NCBI GenBank assembly: GCA_046315175.1
Contig: JBKDBK010000097.1
Coordinates: forward strand, 1-57,260
DNA from: UBA8828 sp046315175
GTDB lineage: Bacteria > Verrucomicrobiota > Verrucomicrobiia > Opitutales > UBA953
Reading direction: 5' to 3'
Length of the DNA: 57,260 bases
The translations under genes and the position numbers were made by a program. This document shows, one piece after another, positions 9,936 to 19,741 of this stretch. The notes below the pieces were generated by a model. It made no database searches, was not told the DNA's origin, and saw only the letters and a list, made by a program, of their open reading frames with translations. Numbering within the stretch: the stretch's first letter is position 1; every line of letters begins with the position of its first letter.

Positions 9936-11119
9936 GCCACTTCCCCGAGCTGCCCCGCGCCTTCGAGCGCCCGCGCACCGGGGCTGTCGACATCCTCGTC
10001 GTCGCCGGCGAGCACTCCGGCGACCAGCACGCCGCCGAGGTCGTCCGCGCCCTCATGCGCGACAACCCCTCCCTCCGCATCGCGGCCTTCGGCGGCCCGG
10101 AGCTGCGCGCGGCCGGCGCCCAGCTCCTGCTCGACATGACGCGCTTCAGCGCGGTCGGGCTGGTCGAGGTCCTCTCCGCCTACCCCTTCTACCGCCGGCT
10201 CTTCCGCCGCATGACCGAGTGGACCCTCGCCTGGCGTCCCCGGCTCGTCCTGCTCGTCGACTACCCCGGCATGAACCTCCGCCTCGCCGAGGCCCTCCGT
10301 GCCGCGGGCCTCTCGCGCAAGGGCGGGGGCGGCACGACCGTCCTCCAGTACGTCAGCCCGCAGATCTGGGCCTGGAAGCCCCGGCGCCGCTTCGCCATGG
10401 CGCGCTGCCTCGACGGCGTCGGCACCATCTTTCCCTTCGAGCCCGACTGCTACGCCGACACCGGCCTGCCGGCCCGGTTCGTGGGGCATCCCTTCGCGCA
10501 GCCCGGCCACGTCGCCCCCGTCGCCCACGACCCCTCGGGCCCCGTGCTTCTCCTTCCCGGCAGCCGTCCCAAGCCCGTCCGCCGCATCTTCCCCTCGCTC
10601 CTCGAGGGATTCGCCCGCCACCGGGCGGCCGACCCCTCGCGTCGCGCGGTCGTTCTCCACACCGGCGGCGAGGTCCATGCCGAGCTCTACCGCATCTGCG
10701 CGGAGGCCGGCGACCTCGCCAAGGGAATCGACCTCCGGCCCGTCAGCGAGGGCGTGGTCGCCGCCTCCGCCGCCCTCGTCAGCTCCGGCACGATGTCCCT
10801 CACCGTCGCCCTCGCCGGCATCCCCGGCGCCGTCGTCTACCGCGCCCACCCCCTCACCTGGTTCCTCGGCCGGCGCCTGATCAGCGGTCGGGTTTCCCAT
10901 CTCGGCATGGCCAATCTCCTTCTCCGCCGGGAGGCCTGGCCCGAGCTCCTCCAGCTGGAGTGCTCCACGCCCCGCCTTGCCCGCCGCCTCGGCGAATGCC
11001 TGTCCGACCCCGCCCCCGCTCGCCAGGCTGCAGCCGACGCCCTCGAGCTGCGCGGTCTTCTCTCGGCCAAGCCCGGCTCGAGCCCCGCGGAGTGGGTCCG
11101 CGAGCACCTCGCCTCATGA
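9932..11119 (+). CDS. lpxB: Lipid-A-disaccharide synthase
   Basis: A 395-residue GT19 glycosyltransferase that joins UDP-diacylglucosamine and lipid X to make the lipid A disaccharide at the inner membrane. Visible motifs are VVAGEHSGDQHAAEVVRAL at the N-terminus (the family AGExSGD), DYPGMNLRLA, YVSPQIWAWKPRR, FVGHPF, LLLPGSRP and SSGTMSLTVAL. It starts inside the upstream oxidoreductase stop and its own stop overlaps the next gene (ATGA), so three genes are tightly coupled. Its presence supports a Gram-negative outer membrane. Confidence 0.95.
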   Translation: MSHFPELPRAFERPRTGAVDILVVAGEHSGDQHAAEVVRALMRDNPSLRIAAFGGPELRAAGAQLLLDMTRFSAVGLVEVLSAYPFYRRLFRRMTEWTLAWRPRLVLLVDYPGMNLRLAEALRAAGLSRKGGGGTTVLQYVSPQIWAWKPRRRFAMARCLDGVGTIFPFEPDCYADTGLPARFVGHPFAQPGHVAPVAHDPSGPVLLLPGSRPKPVRRIFPSLLEGFARHRAADPSRRAVVLHTGGEVHAELYRICAEAGDLAKGIDLRPVSEGVVAASAALVSSGTMSLTVALAGIPGAVVYRAHPLTWFLGRRLISGRVSHLGMANLLLRREAWPELLQLECSTPRLARRLGECLSDPAPARQAAADALELRGLLSAKPGSSPAEWVREHLAS

Positions 11120-11976
11120 GTCGCCGTCTCCTCGTCCTCGGCTGCGGCTACATCGGCGCGGAGGTCTGCCGCCGCGCCCGCGCCGCGGGCTGGCAGGCGC
11201 TCGGGGTCGTCCGTTCCGCCGCATCCCGCGACCGGCTCCGCGCCGAGGGGCTCGCCGTCGAGGCCGCCGACATCCTGCACGGCGGCCATGAGGCGCTCGG
11301 GCCAGCGCCCGACGCCGTCGTCTACGCCCTCAGCGCGGGCGGCGGCGGTGACGACGCCTATCGCGCCGCCTACGCCGAGGGGCCCGCCCGCGTCGCCGCC
11401 TGGGCCGCCCGGGTCGGCGTTCGCGCCCTCGTCCTCACCAGTTCCACCGGCGTCTACCGCCAGGAGGGCGAGGTCGACGAGTCCTCGCCCGCCGGCGGCG
11501 ACGGTCCTTCCGACCGGATTGTCGAGGGCGAGCGCGCCGTCCTCGCCGCCGGCGTGCCCTCGCGCACCGTCCTTCGTCTCGGCGGCCTCTACGGTCCCGG
11601 ACGCCATTATCTCCTCGACCAGTTCCGCCGCGGCGAGCGCACCATCGGTGGTCCGGTCTCCACCCGCATCAACTACCTCCACCGGGACGACGCCGCCTCC
11701 GCCGTGCTCGCCGCCTGCGCCGCGCCCGAGGGCGGGCGGGTGTACAATGTGACCGATGGACATCCCGTCACCAAGGCCGAGCTCGCCACCTGGATTTGCG
11801 CCCGCCTCGGCGGCGCCGCCCCTGCCTTCGACCCCGCCGCCCCCGCCGGACCCCGCGCCCAGCGGACGGGTAGGGTGACCCCCGACCGGCGGGTCGTCTC
11901 GGAGGCCATCCGCCGCGACCTCGGCTGGAAGCCCCTTTTTCCGTCGGTTTTCGAGGGGCTCGCCCCCCTGGTCTGA
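11116..11976 (+). CDS. NAD(P)-dependent epimerase/dehydratase-like SDR
   Basis: A 286-residue Rossmann protein. The N-terminus LLVLGCGYIGAEVCRRARA is of the atypical YeeZ-like SDR type. LTSSTGVYRQEGEVDESS follows, but the usual YxxxK is not evident: VYRQE occupies that position. LRLGGLYGPGRH and the substrate segment INYLHRDDAASA are conserved in this group. It overlaps the lpxB stop by four bases, so it is co-transcribed with lipid A genes, but that does not fix its substrate. The loss of the YxxxK lysine suggests altered or non-classical catalysis. Confidence 0.75.
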   Translation: MSRRLLVLGCGYIGAEVCRRARAAGWQALGVVRSAASRDRLRAEGLAVEAADILHGGHEALGPAPDAVVYALSAGGGGDDAYRAAYAEGPARVAAWAARVGVRALVLTSSTGVYRQEGEVDESSPAGGDGPSDRIVEGERAVLAAGVPSRTVLRLGGLYGPGRHYLLDQFRRGERTIGGPVSTRINYLHRDDAASAVLAACAAPEGGRVYNVTDGHPVTKAELATWICARLGGAAPAFDPAAPAGPRAQRTGRVTPDRRVVSEAIRRDLGWKPLFPSVFEGLAPLV

Positions 11977-12052
11977 GTCCGCAACCGTCTCTTCACCGGA
12001 AACGCATCAATCTGTCACATTCGCCTGCGATAGTCCGGTTGCCCAAACACCC

Positions 12053-13363
12053 ATGAGCAACCTCAAGCCCCTCGTCCTCGCGGCCGCCGCCGCCCTAACC
12101 GTCACCGCCCACGCCGGCGACAAGGAAGTCCTCGATCTCCTCGTCAAGAAGGGCGTGATCACCGCCGAGGAGCGCGCCAAGGCGATCCAGGAATCCAAGA
12201 CCAAGGACAATGCCGGCAATCTCAACGAGGTCTACGCCAAGGAGGACGCCGTCCGCCGCCTGACCTTCTCCGGCCGCGTTCAGGTGCAGTATGAGAACAT
12301 GGGTTACTCCACCACCACCTCTGCAGGCGCCAAGACCGAGGCTCCCAGCACGAGCGACTTCATCCTGCGCCGCATGTATCTGGGCGCAAGGGCTGACATC
12401 GGCGAAGGTTTCTCGGGTGAGATCGTGTATAACTTCGCCGACACCTCCCAGAGCACCGTGCCTTCAAGCACTGGCTCTACGTCATCCGGAGCATCCACTA
12501 CCTCGGGTGCGTTTGACAAGGCGGTCTTCACCGCTGAGACCTCCTTTGGCAAGTTTGATGTCGGCTACCAAAAGGTGCAGTGGGGACAGGAGGAAAACAC
12601 CTCCTCGTCCAAGCTCCCCGTGGTGGAGCGCTCTCTTGTGACCCGCTACTGGGCGGAGTCGGGTAATTCGCGTCGGGTGGGCATCGGGGCTCGCCACACG
12701 GGAGTCCACTACAGCAACCGGGCCATCCTTGGCGAAGGTGGACAGGGTACCTTGAACTACGGCGCCGCCGTGGTGACCTCCGATCAGGGCTACGATGCCT
12801 CGCGCGCCAATGACCTGGGTCTTTACGGATTTGCCTCCATCGAGTGGAAGCCAATCGGCATGACCGTCGGCCTCAACCTCGCTGATAATAAGAATCCCTC
12901 CAACAACATGGCCGACAATCCCCGATCCAAGGGATACAACCCCTACCTCAGGTGGGTTTCCGGGGATGTCACGGTTCTTGCCGAGTACATCGACACGAAT
13001 GTCGGAGACATGAATCCCACGGGTTACAATCTGACCGCGGTTTACAAGATTTCCGACAAGCTCGAGCTTGCCGCCCGTTATGCCAGCCTTGACACGGACG
13101 GCAGGGGCATTCGTCCCGGTGACGGCATCCGAAATGTCGGAGTCACGGGCACGGGCACCACGAGCTCCGGTGCTTGGACTGGTGGGCAGTTCAACGAGGC
13201 TGAGAGCGTCTACCTTGGCGCCAACTACTACTTCAGCGGTGACAATGCCAAGCTGCAGGCAGGTTTCGAGAAAGTCGACCTCACCCAAGGCACCAGCTCT
13301 GGCCTTGTTGGCGGCAAGGCCGACGCCGACGTCTTCCGCGTCCAGGTCCAGATTCTCTTCTGA
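12053..13363 (+). CDS. Phosphate-selective porin O/P-like outer-membrane channel
   Basis: A 436-residue protein with a Sec signal peptide (cleavage likely after TVTAHA). A short periplasmic coiled-coil-like stretch (LLVKKGVITAEERAKAIQE) follows, and then alternating beta strands ending in VFRVQVQILF, a typical outer-membrane barrel C-terminus with terminal Phe. The order of N-terminal helix then barrel matches the Porin O/P family. Phosphate selectivity cannot be read from sequence. The gene uses many A/T-ending codons compared with its neighbours. It stands alone, with a strong terminator 34 bases downstream. Confidence 0.82.
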   Translation: MSNLKPLVLAAAAALTVTAHAGDKEVLDLLVKKGVITAEERAKAIQESKTKDNAGNLNEVYAKEDAVRRLTFSGRVQVQYENMGYSTTTSAGAKTEAPSTSDFILRRMYLGARADIGEGFSGEIVYNFADTSQSTVPSSTGSTSSGASTTSGAFDKAVFTAETSFGKFDVGYQKVQWGQEENTSSSKLPVVERSLVTRYWAESGNSRRVGIGARHTGVHYSNRAILGEGGQGTLNYGAAVVTSDQGYDASRANDLGLYGFASIEWKPIGMTVGLNLADNKNPSNNMADNPRSKGYNPYLRWVSGDVTVLAEYIDTNVGDMNPTGYNLTAVYKISDKLELAARYASLDTDGRGIRPGDGIRNVGVTGTGTTSSGAWTGGQFNEAESVYLGANYYFSGDNAKLQAGFEKVDLTQGTSSGLVGGKADADVFRVQVQILF

Positions 13364-13396
13364 TCGGGGTCGGTCGGAAGCTTTATAGCCAAGCTA

Positions 13397-13424
13397 GGGG
13401 CCGTCCGCAAGGACGGCCCCTTTT
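13397..13424 (+). terminator. Intrinsic terminator after the porin gene
   Basis: A perfect 10-bp GC stem (GGGGCCGTCC with GGACGGCCCC) with a GCAA tetraloop is followed by TTTT. It separates the porin from the convergent coiled-coil gene. Confidence 0.93.
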
Positions 13425-13455
13425 CCCTTCTCCGGGTCGGAAAGGGCGCGGGTCC

Positions 13456-13920
13456 TTACTCCGCCTTGGGCTTCTCGGCTGCCTCCCTGGCCTTCTCGAT
13501 CGCGCTCACCTTGGCGTTGAGCTCGGCCAGCGCCGCGGCGGCGGCCTCGACCTCGGCGTTGAGCTCGTTGACGCGCGCGGAGGCGTCGGCCCGGGCCTTC
13601 TCGGTCTCGGCCAGGCGGGTCTTCGTCTCGGCCAGCTCCGCGCCGGCCGCGGCCAGCTTGGCCTCGAGCTCGGTCGCCCGCTTGCCCGCGGCCTCGGCGG
13701 CCTCGGCCTGGGTCTTGAGGGCGGCCCCGCGCTGGCGGGCGTCCTCCGCGGCGTCCTTGGCCGCCAGCTCGGCGTCGACCGCGCGTCGGGTCAGCTCGGC
13801 GACCCTGGCCTCCGCCTGGGTGGCGCGCGCCTCGGCGTCGGCCTCCCCGAACCAAAGCGCGATTGCGGCTGCCCCGAGGGCCACCAAGCCGATGGTGAAG
13901 TTGCGGGTGCGGACGTCCAT
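13456..13920 (-). CDS. Membrane-anchored coiled-coil protein, function unknown
   Basis: A 154-residue protein. Residues 5-23 (FTIGLVALGAAAIALWF) form one membrane helix or uncleaved signal anchor. The rest is an almost unbroken Ala/Glu/Lys heptad coiled coil (for example AELTRRAVDAELAAKDAAED). I chose ATG 13920 because AGGA lies 8 bases upstream; the other ATG at 13929 has purines jammed against it. No catalytic motif is present. Such proteins are often periplasmic spacers or scaffolds, but none can be named here. Confidence 0.65.
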   Translation of the reverse strand: MDVRTRNFTIGLVALGAAAIALWFGEADAEARATQAEARVAELTRRAVDAELAAKDAAEDARQRGAALKTQAEAAEAAGKRATELEAKLAAAGAELAETKTRLAETEKARADASARVNELNAEVEAAAAALAELNAKVSAIEKAREAAEKPKAE

Positions 13921-13976
13921 GGGCGCCATCCTAGCCGGACCCGACCCTTAATCCATCCGAAACCTAGCCCCCTCGC

Positions 13977-15161
13977 TCAGCCCAGCCGGTTGCGGTAATC
14001 CGCGTAGGTCGACTTCCGGGAGACCAGGAACGAGCCGTCGCCGGGCTCGTACGAGACGAGGGCGGGCAGGGGGATCCCGTTGAAGGTCGTGCTCTTGACG
14101 AAGGTGTAGTGCGACATGTCGAGGAATGACAGGCGCTGGCCGACGCGCAGGGGCTGGTCGAAGCTGTAGTCGCCGATGACATCCCCGGCCAGGCAGGTCG
14201 TGCTGCCCAGGCGGTAGGTGTGGGCCTTCTCGCCGGGCTGGCCCGCCCCGGCGATCTCCGCCCGGTAGGGCATCTCGAGCGTGTCCGGCATGTGGCAGGT
14301 GGCCGAGACGTCGAGGATGGCGATGTCCATCCCGTTGCGGACGATGTCCACCACCGTGGCGCTGAGCAGCCCCGTGCCGATGGCGATCGCCTCGCCGGGC
14401 TCGAGATAGACCTGGATCTTGCCGCCGTGGCGCTCGCGGAAGGAGGTGATCACGCGCACCAGTCGGTCGAGGTCGTAGCCTGGCTTGGTGATGTGGTGGC
14501 CGCCGCCGAAGTTCACCCAGCGCATGCGGGGCAGGAGGTCGCCGAACCTGGCCTCGAAGGCCGCCACCGTGCGCTCCAGGACGTCGGCCCCCTGCTGGCA
14601 CATGGTGTGGAAGTGCAGGCCCTCGAGCCCCTCCAGCTCGCGCAGGTCGCCCAGCTCGGAGCGGGGCGTGCCGAGGCGCGAGCCGAGGGCGCAGGGGTTG
14701 TAGAGCTCGACCTCGACCTCGGCGTGCTCGGGGTTGACGCGCAGCCCGCAGGAGACCTTGCGCGGCGCGGCCCGGACCTGGTCGCGGAAGCGGCGCCACT
14801 GCCCGGGGGAGTTGAACGAGAGGTGGTGGGCGTGGCCCAGGAGCAGCGTCAGCTCCTCGTCCTTGAAGGCCGGCGAGTAGGCGTGGACCTCGCCGCCGAA
14901 GAACTCGCGCCCCAGCAGGGCCTCGTTGATGCCGCTCGCCGTCGTCCCCGCCAGGTGGGCGCGGATGAGCGGGGCCTCGCTGACCTGGGCGAAGCCCTTC
15001 AGCGCGAGGAGGACCTTGGCGCCCGAGCGTCGCTGCACCTCGTCGAGCACCGCCAAGTTCTCCCGGAGGAGGCCGCGGTGGAGGACGTGGGCGGGGCTGG
15101 GGAGGGCGGCGAGGTCGACCTGGGCGAAGGCCTCGGCCACCCGGGCGGAGAGGGCGTCCAC
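13977..15161 (-). CDS. nspC: Carboxynorspermidine/carboxyspermidine decarboxylase
   Basis: A 394-residue fold-III PLP decarboxylase of the alanine racemase-like barrel type. The PLP lysine is in LLALKGF near residue 55, the FGGGHHITKPGYD segment binds the PLP phosphate, and EPGEAIAIGTG and CLAGDVIGDY (active-site Cys and Asp from the partner subunit) are present. It removes CO2 from carboxy(nor)spermidine. The start is GTG at 15161, one base after the stop of the dehydrogenase gene, so the pair is translationally coupled. A 3' neighbour is the coiled-coil gene, 56 bases away. Confidence 0.93.
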   Translation of the reverse strand: MDALSARVAEAFAQVDLAALPSPAHVLHRGLLRENLAVLDEVQRRSGAKVLLALKGFAQVSEAPLIRAHLAGTTASGINEALLGREFFGGEVHAYSPAFKDEELTLLLGHAHHLSFNSPGQWRRFRDQVRAAPRKVSCGLRVNPEHAEVEVELYNPCALGSRLGTPRSELGDLRELEGLEGLHFHTMCQQGADVLERTVAAFEARFGDLLPRMRWVNFGGGHHITKPGYDLDRLVRVITSFRERHGGKIQVYLEPGEAIAIGTGLLSATVVDIVRNGMDIAILDVSATCHMPDTLEMPYRAEIAGAGQPGEKAHTYRLGSTTCLAGDVIGDYSFDQPLRVGQRLSFLDMSHYTFVKSTTFNGIPLPALVSYEPGDGSFLVSRKSTYADYRNRLG

Positions 15162-15162
15162 G

Positions 15163-16359
<1,197 letters not shown>

Positions 16360-16446
16360 GGGGACCTGTTTTCTGTCCATCCGCCGCGAGGGGGGAAGGG
16401 AAAAAGGACCCTCCGGCCAAGCGGGCGGGCCGAGGCCCCTCTTGGC

Positions 16447-16523
16447 TGGCGGGATGGACGGGACTCGAACCCGCGACCTCCTACGTGACAGGCAGGCGCT
16501 CTAACCAACTGAGCTACCACCCC
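16447..16523 (-). tRNA. tRNA-Asp (anticodon GTC)
   Basis: A 77-base cloverleaf including encoded CCA. The acceptor GGGGTGG pairs with CCATCCC, the anticodon stem CCTGC/GTAGG carries loop CTGTCAC, and the T arm is GCGGG-TTCGAGT-CCCGT. The discriminator is G, as expected for Asp. Confidence 0.97.
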
Positions 16524-16549
16524 GGACAGCCAAAAGGACGGTCAGAAAG

Positions 16550-16564
16550 ACCCCCCGGGGGGGT
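16550..16564 (-). terminator. Possible weak terminator of proBA
   Basis: A palindrome of A, six C, seven G and T lies 30 bases past the proA stop. On the minus strand it is followed by CTTTCT. The tiny loop and short T-run make this weak. Confidence 0.3.
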
Positions 16565-16593
16565 GCTGTCAAACGGAAACCGACGCGGCTCGG

Positions 16594-17853
16594 TCAGGCG
16601 CGGACCTGGCCGTCGCCCACCACCTCGAACTTCCACGTGGTGAGCTCCCGGATGCCCATGGGCCCGCGGGCGTGGAGGCGATCCGTGCTGATGCCCACCT
16701 CGGCCCCGAAGCCGAACTCGCCGCCGTCGGTGAAGCGGGTGCTGGCGTTCCAATAGACGCACGCGCTGTCGACCCGGGCCAGGAAGGCGCGGGCCGCCGC
16801 CTCGTCCCGGGTCAGGATGGCGTCGGAGTGGGCCGAGCCGAAGGCCGCGATGTGCGCCACGGCCTCGTCCAGCCCGTCGACCACCTTGGCGTTGAGGACC
16901 AGGCTGAGGTGCTCGGTGCGGAAGTCGTCCTCCGTCGCCGGCGTGGAGCCCGCCGCCAGCGGCCGCGCGCGCGGGCAGGCCCGCAGCTCGGTTCGCCGCT
17001 CGGCGAGGGCGGCGGCCAGACTCGGCAGGAACGCGGGTGCGATCGCGGCGTCGACCAGCAAGGTTTCCGCGGCGTTGCAGGCGCTCGGGCGCTGGCACTT
17101 GGCGTTGAGGGTGATGGCGAGCGCCTGGTCCAGGTCCGCCGCCGCGTGGACGTAGACGTGGCAGATGCCCGCGTCGTGCTTGATGACGGGCACCCTGGCC
17201 GCCTCGGTCACGGCGGCGATGAGGCCGGGGCCGCCGCGGGGGACGATGATGTCGACCACGCCGCGCAGGGAGGCGAGGGCCGGCACCGCCTCGCGCTCGG
17301 CGAAGGGGAGGAGGGTGGCGGCCTCCGCGGGCAGGCCCGCGCCGGCAAGCCCGCGGCCGAAGGCCCGCGCGAGGGCGAGGTTGGTCCGGAGGGCCTCGCT
17401 GCCCCCGCGGAGGACGCAGGCGTTGCCCGACTTCAGGCAGAGGGCCGCGGCGTCGACGGTGACGTTGGGCCGCGACTCGAAGACGATGGCCACGAGGCCG
17501 ATGGGCACGCGGCGCCTCGTGATGCGCAGGCCGTTCGGCCGGGTCCACGACTCCATCGCCTCGCCCACGGGGTCGGGCAGGGCGGCCACCTCCTCGCAGG
17601 CGTCGGCGATCGCGGCCAGGCGGGAGGGGTCGAGGCGCAGCCGGTCGAGCATCGCCTCGGCCAGGCCCTTCGCGCGCGCGGCCGACACATCCTCGGCGTT
17701 GGCCGCGAGGATGGCCGCCTCGTCCTCGCGAAGGGCGCGGGCGGCCCCGCGGAGCGCCGCCTCCCGGACCGCCGCGGAGGCCAGGGCCACGGCGCGCGCG
17801 GCCGCCTTGGCCTTGGCGGCGATCTCGGCCACCCGCCGGGCGAGGTCGCTCAT
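16594..17853 (-). CDS. proA: Gamma-glutamyl phosphate reductase
   Basis: A 419-residue NADPH-dependent aldehyde-dehydrogenase-fold enzyme that makes glutamate semialdehyde in proline synthesis. The segment VPIGLVAIVFESRPNVTVDA, the catalytic cysteine motif CQRPSACNAAETLLVD, and the C-terminal GEFGFGAEVGISTDRLHARG are diagnostic. The ATG at 17853 overlaps the proB stop (ATGA). ProB and ProA act as a channeling pair because the acyl phosphate is labile, which fits the coupling. Codon use is like its neighbours. Confidence 0.95.
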   Translation of the reverse strand: MSDLARRVAEIAAKAKAAARAVALASAAVREAALRGAARALREDEAAILAANAEDVSAARAKGLAEAMLDRLRLDPSRLAAIADACEEVAALPDPVGEAMESWTRPNGLRITRRRVPIGLVAIVFESRPNVTVDAAALCLKSGNACVLRGGSEALRTNLALARAFGRGLAGAGLPAEAATLLPFAEREAVPALASLRGVVDIIVPRGGPGLIAAVTEAARVPVIKHDAGICHVYVHAAADLDQALAITLNAKCQRPSACNAAETLLVDAAIAPAFLPSLAAALAERRTELRACPRARPLAAGSTPATEDDFRTEHLSLVLNAKVVDGLDEAVAHIAAFGSAHSDAILTRDEAAARAFLARVDSACVYWNASTRFTDGGEFGFGAEVGISTDRLHARGPMGIRELTTWKFEVVGDGQVRA

Positions 17854-18614
17854 CGGAGCGCGAAGCGCGTCCCCGGCGGCTTGCCCGCGGCCAGGTCCGC
17901 GAGCACCCGCGGGCGCCGGCCGTCGGCGATGTGGGTCTCCACCCTGGCGGCGGCGGCGATCTCCGCGGCGAGCAGCTTGGTGACCATCCCGCCCACGTTT
18001 CGCTCGGAGCCGGCCCCGCCGGCGAGGGCGCGGATGCGGGCGTCGATCCTGCGGACCAGCGGGATGAGCTCGCCCGTGCCGTCGGGCTTGGTCATCAGGC
18101 CGGGGATGCCGGAGAGGATGACGAGGCGGTCCGCGCCGGCGAGGGCGGCGACGTGGGCGGAGAGGCGGTCGTTGTCGACGACCTTGATCTCCTCGTCCGC
18201 GATTGCGTCGTTCTCGGTGAGGATGGGCACGAAGCGCCGGCGGGAGAGGAGATGGTCGAGGGTGGCGCGGGCGTTGCGGCTGCGCGCGCGGCTGTCGATG
18301 TCCCCGTAGGTGAGCAGCAGCTGCGCCCCGATCAGGCCGTGGCGCCGGAGGTGGCGTCCGTACTCCGCCATCAGCTCGGGCTGGCCCACCGTGGCGCAGG
18401 CCTGCAGCTCGCGGGTGGAGCGGGGCCGCTTGCGCAGGCCCATCGCGGTCATGCCGGCGGCGATGGCGCCGGAGGTGACGAGGATGACCTCGATTCGGCG
18501 GCGCCGGAGGGCGGCGACCTGGGCCACGAGGTCCTTGACGAAGGCGCGGTCGATCCTGCCGTCCCTGCGGGTGAGGAGGCCGGAACCGAGCTTGATGACC
18601 CAGCGCTTGGACAT
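17850..18614 (-). CDS. proB: Glutamate 5-kinase lacking the PUA domain
   Basis: A 254-residue amino-acid-kinase fold protein that phosphorylates glutamate for proline synthesis. It shows WVIKLGSGLL, LVTSGAIAAGM, PILTENDAIADEEI and the lid segment GGMVTKLLAA. At 254 residues it consists only of the kinase domain; the about 100-residue C-terminal PUA domain present in the 367-residue E. coli enzyme is missing. PUA-less ProB forms are known. The stop overlaps proA. It is divergent from ruvB with an 86-base gap. Confidence 0.93.
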   Translation of the reverse strand: MSKRWVIKLGSGLLTRRDGRIDRAFVKDLVAQVAALRRRRIEVILVTSGAIAAGMTAMGLRKRPRSTRELQACATVGQPELMAEYGRHLRRHGLIGAQLLLTYGDIDSRARSRNARATLDHLLSRRRFVPILTENDAIADEEIKVVDNDRLSAHVAALAGADRLVILSGIPGLMTKPDGTGELIPLVRRIDARIRALAGGAGSERNVGGMVTKLLAAEIAAAARVETHIADGRRPRVLADLAAGKPPGTRFALR

Positions 18615-18700
18615 GAGGCGGACATCCTTGTCCGGGCGGGCCCCGGATGTCCAGCGTGTGCGGTGTTGCCAGCCCGCGGCGCGGGGTGCAAGTTGCCCTC

Positions 18701-19735
18701 ATGGCGCCTTCCCCCGATGCGAGCGGAGCGTCCCGCGAGTCCCTGGGCCGGCGGGACGGCGCGCTCGACGCCGCCCTGCGCCCGCCGAGCCTGGCCGACT
18801 TCGCCGGCCAGCGACGCACCGTCGAGCGGCTCCGCGTCATGGTCGGCGCGGCCCGCCGCGAGAGCCGCTCGCTCGACCACATCCTCCTCCACGGGCCCCC
18901 GGGCCTGGGCAAGACCTCGCTCGCCCTCATCCTGGGCGCCGAGATGGGCAAGCCGGTCCGCGTGACCTCCGGCCCGGCGGTCGAGAAGGCGGCCGACCTC
19001 GCCGGGGTCCTGACCTCGCTGCAGGACGGCGACATCCTCTTCGTCGACGAGATTCACCGCATCCCGAAGGCGGTGGAGGAGTTCCTCTACTCGGCGATGG
19101 AGGACTTCCGGATCGACATCCTCATCGACCAGGGGCCCAACGCCCGCAGCGTCCGGCTCGACCTTCCCCGCTTCACCCTCGTCGGCGCCACCACCCGCAC
19201 CGGGCTCCTCACCGCCCCCCTGCGCAGCCGCTTCATCCTGCAGAGCCGGCTCGACTACTACACCCGCGAGGAGCTTGTCGGCATCGTCCGCCGCGCGTCC
19301 GACCTGCTCGGCGTCCGGCTCGGCGAGGGCGGCGCCGAGGCCATCGCGGCGCGCTGCCGCGGCACGCCCCGCGTCGCCAACAACCTCCTGCGCTTCGCCC
19401 GCGACTACGCCCTCGAGCGCTCGGGCGGCGTGGCCGACGCCGCCACCGTCGCCGCCGCCCTCGAGCTCCTCGAGATCGACCGCCACGGGCTTGACGAGAT
19501 GGACCACCGCCTGCTCCGCGCCCTCGCCGAGAAGCACCGCGGCGGCCCGGTCGGCATCGGCACCCTCGCCCTCGCGGTCTCCGAGGACGCCCAGACCCTC
19601 GAGGAGGTCCACGAGCCCTTCCTTATCCAGGAAGGCTACCTCGCGCGCACGCCCCAGGGGCGCGTCCTCACCGACCGCGGCTGGCAGGTCGCGGGCCTGC
19701 CCCGTCCGGAACGCGCCGGGGATCTCGGCATCTGA
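18701..19735 (+). CDS. ruvB: Holliday junction branch migration ATPase RuvB
   Basis: A 344-residue AAA+ motor that drives branch migration with RuvA. Walker A GPPGLGKT is near residue 65, Walker B/DExH is FVDEIHRIPKAVEE, sensor 1 is LVGATTRTG, and the C-terminal winged helix contains the conserved PFLIQEGYLARTPQGR. ATG 18701 gives MAPSPDA and a length normal for the family. ruvA and ruvC are not adjacent. It converges on murA with six bases between the stops. Confidence 0.95.
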   Translation: MAPSPDASGASRESLGRRDGALDAALRPPSLADFAGQRRTVERLRVMVGAARRESRSLDHILLHGPPGLGKTSLALILGAEMGKPVRVTSGPAVEKAADLAGVLTSLQDGDILFVDEIHRIPKAVEEFLYSAMEDFRIDILIDQGPNARSVRLDLPRFTLVGATTRTGLLTAPLRSRFILQSRLDYYTREELVGIVRRASDLLGVRLGEGGAEAIAARCRGTPRVANNLLRFARDYALERSGGVADAATVAAALELLEIDRHGLDEMDHRLLRALAEKHRGGPVGIGTLALAVSEDAQTLEEVHEPFLIQEGYLARTPQGRVLTDRGWQVAGLPRPERAGDLGI

Positions 19736-19741
19736 GCCAGC

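Noticed and set aside
12006..12034. Pho box or sigma-54 site before the porin
   Set aside because: CTGTCAC is present but the second half-site CTGCGAT is at the wrong spacing (13 instead of 11 bases), and the GG of a -24 element is missing.
17850..18614. proB as a truncated pseudogene
   Set aside because: All kinase motifs are intact and it is coupled to proA; lack of the PUA domain is a known natural variant.
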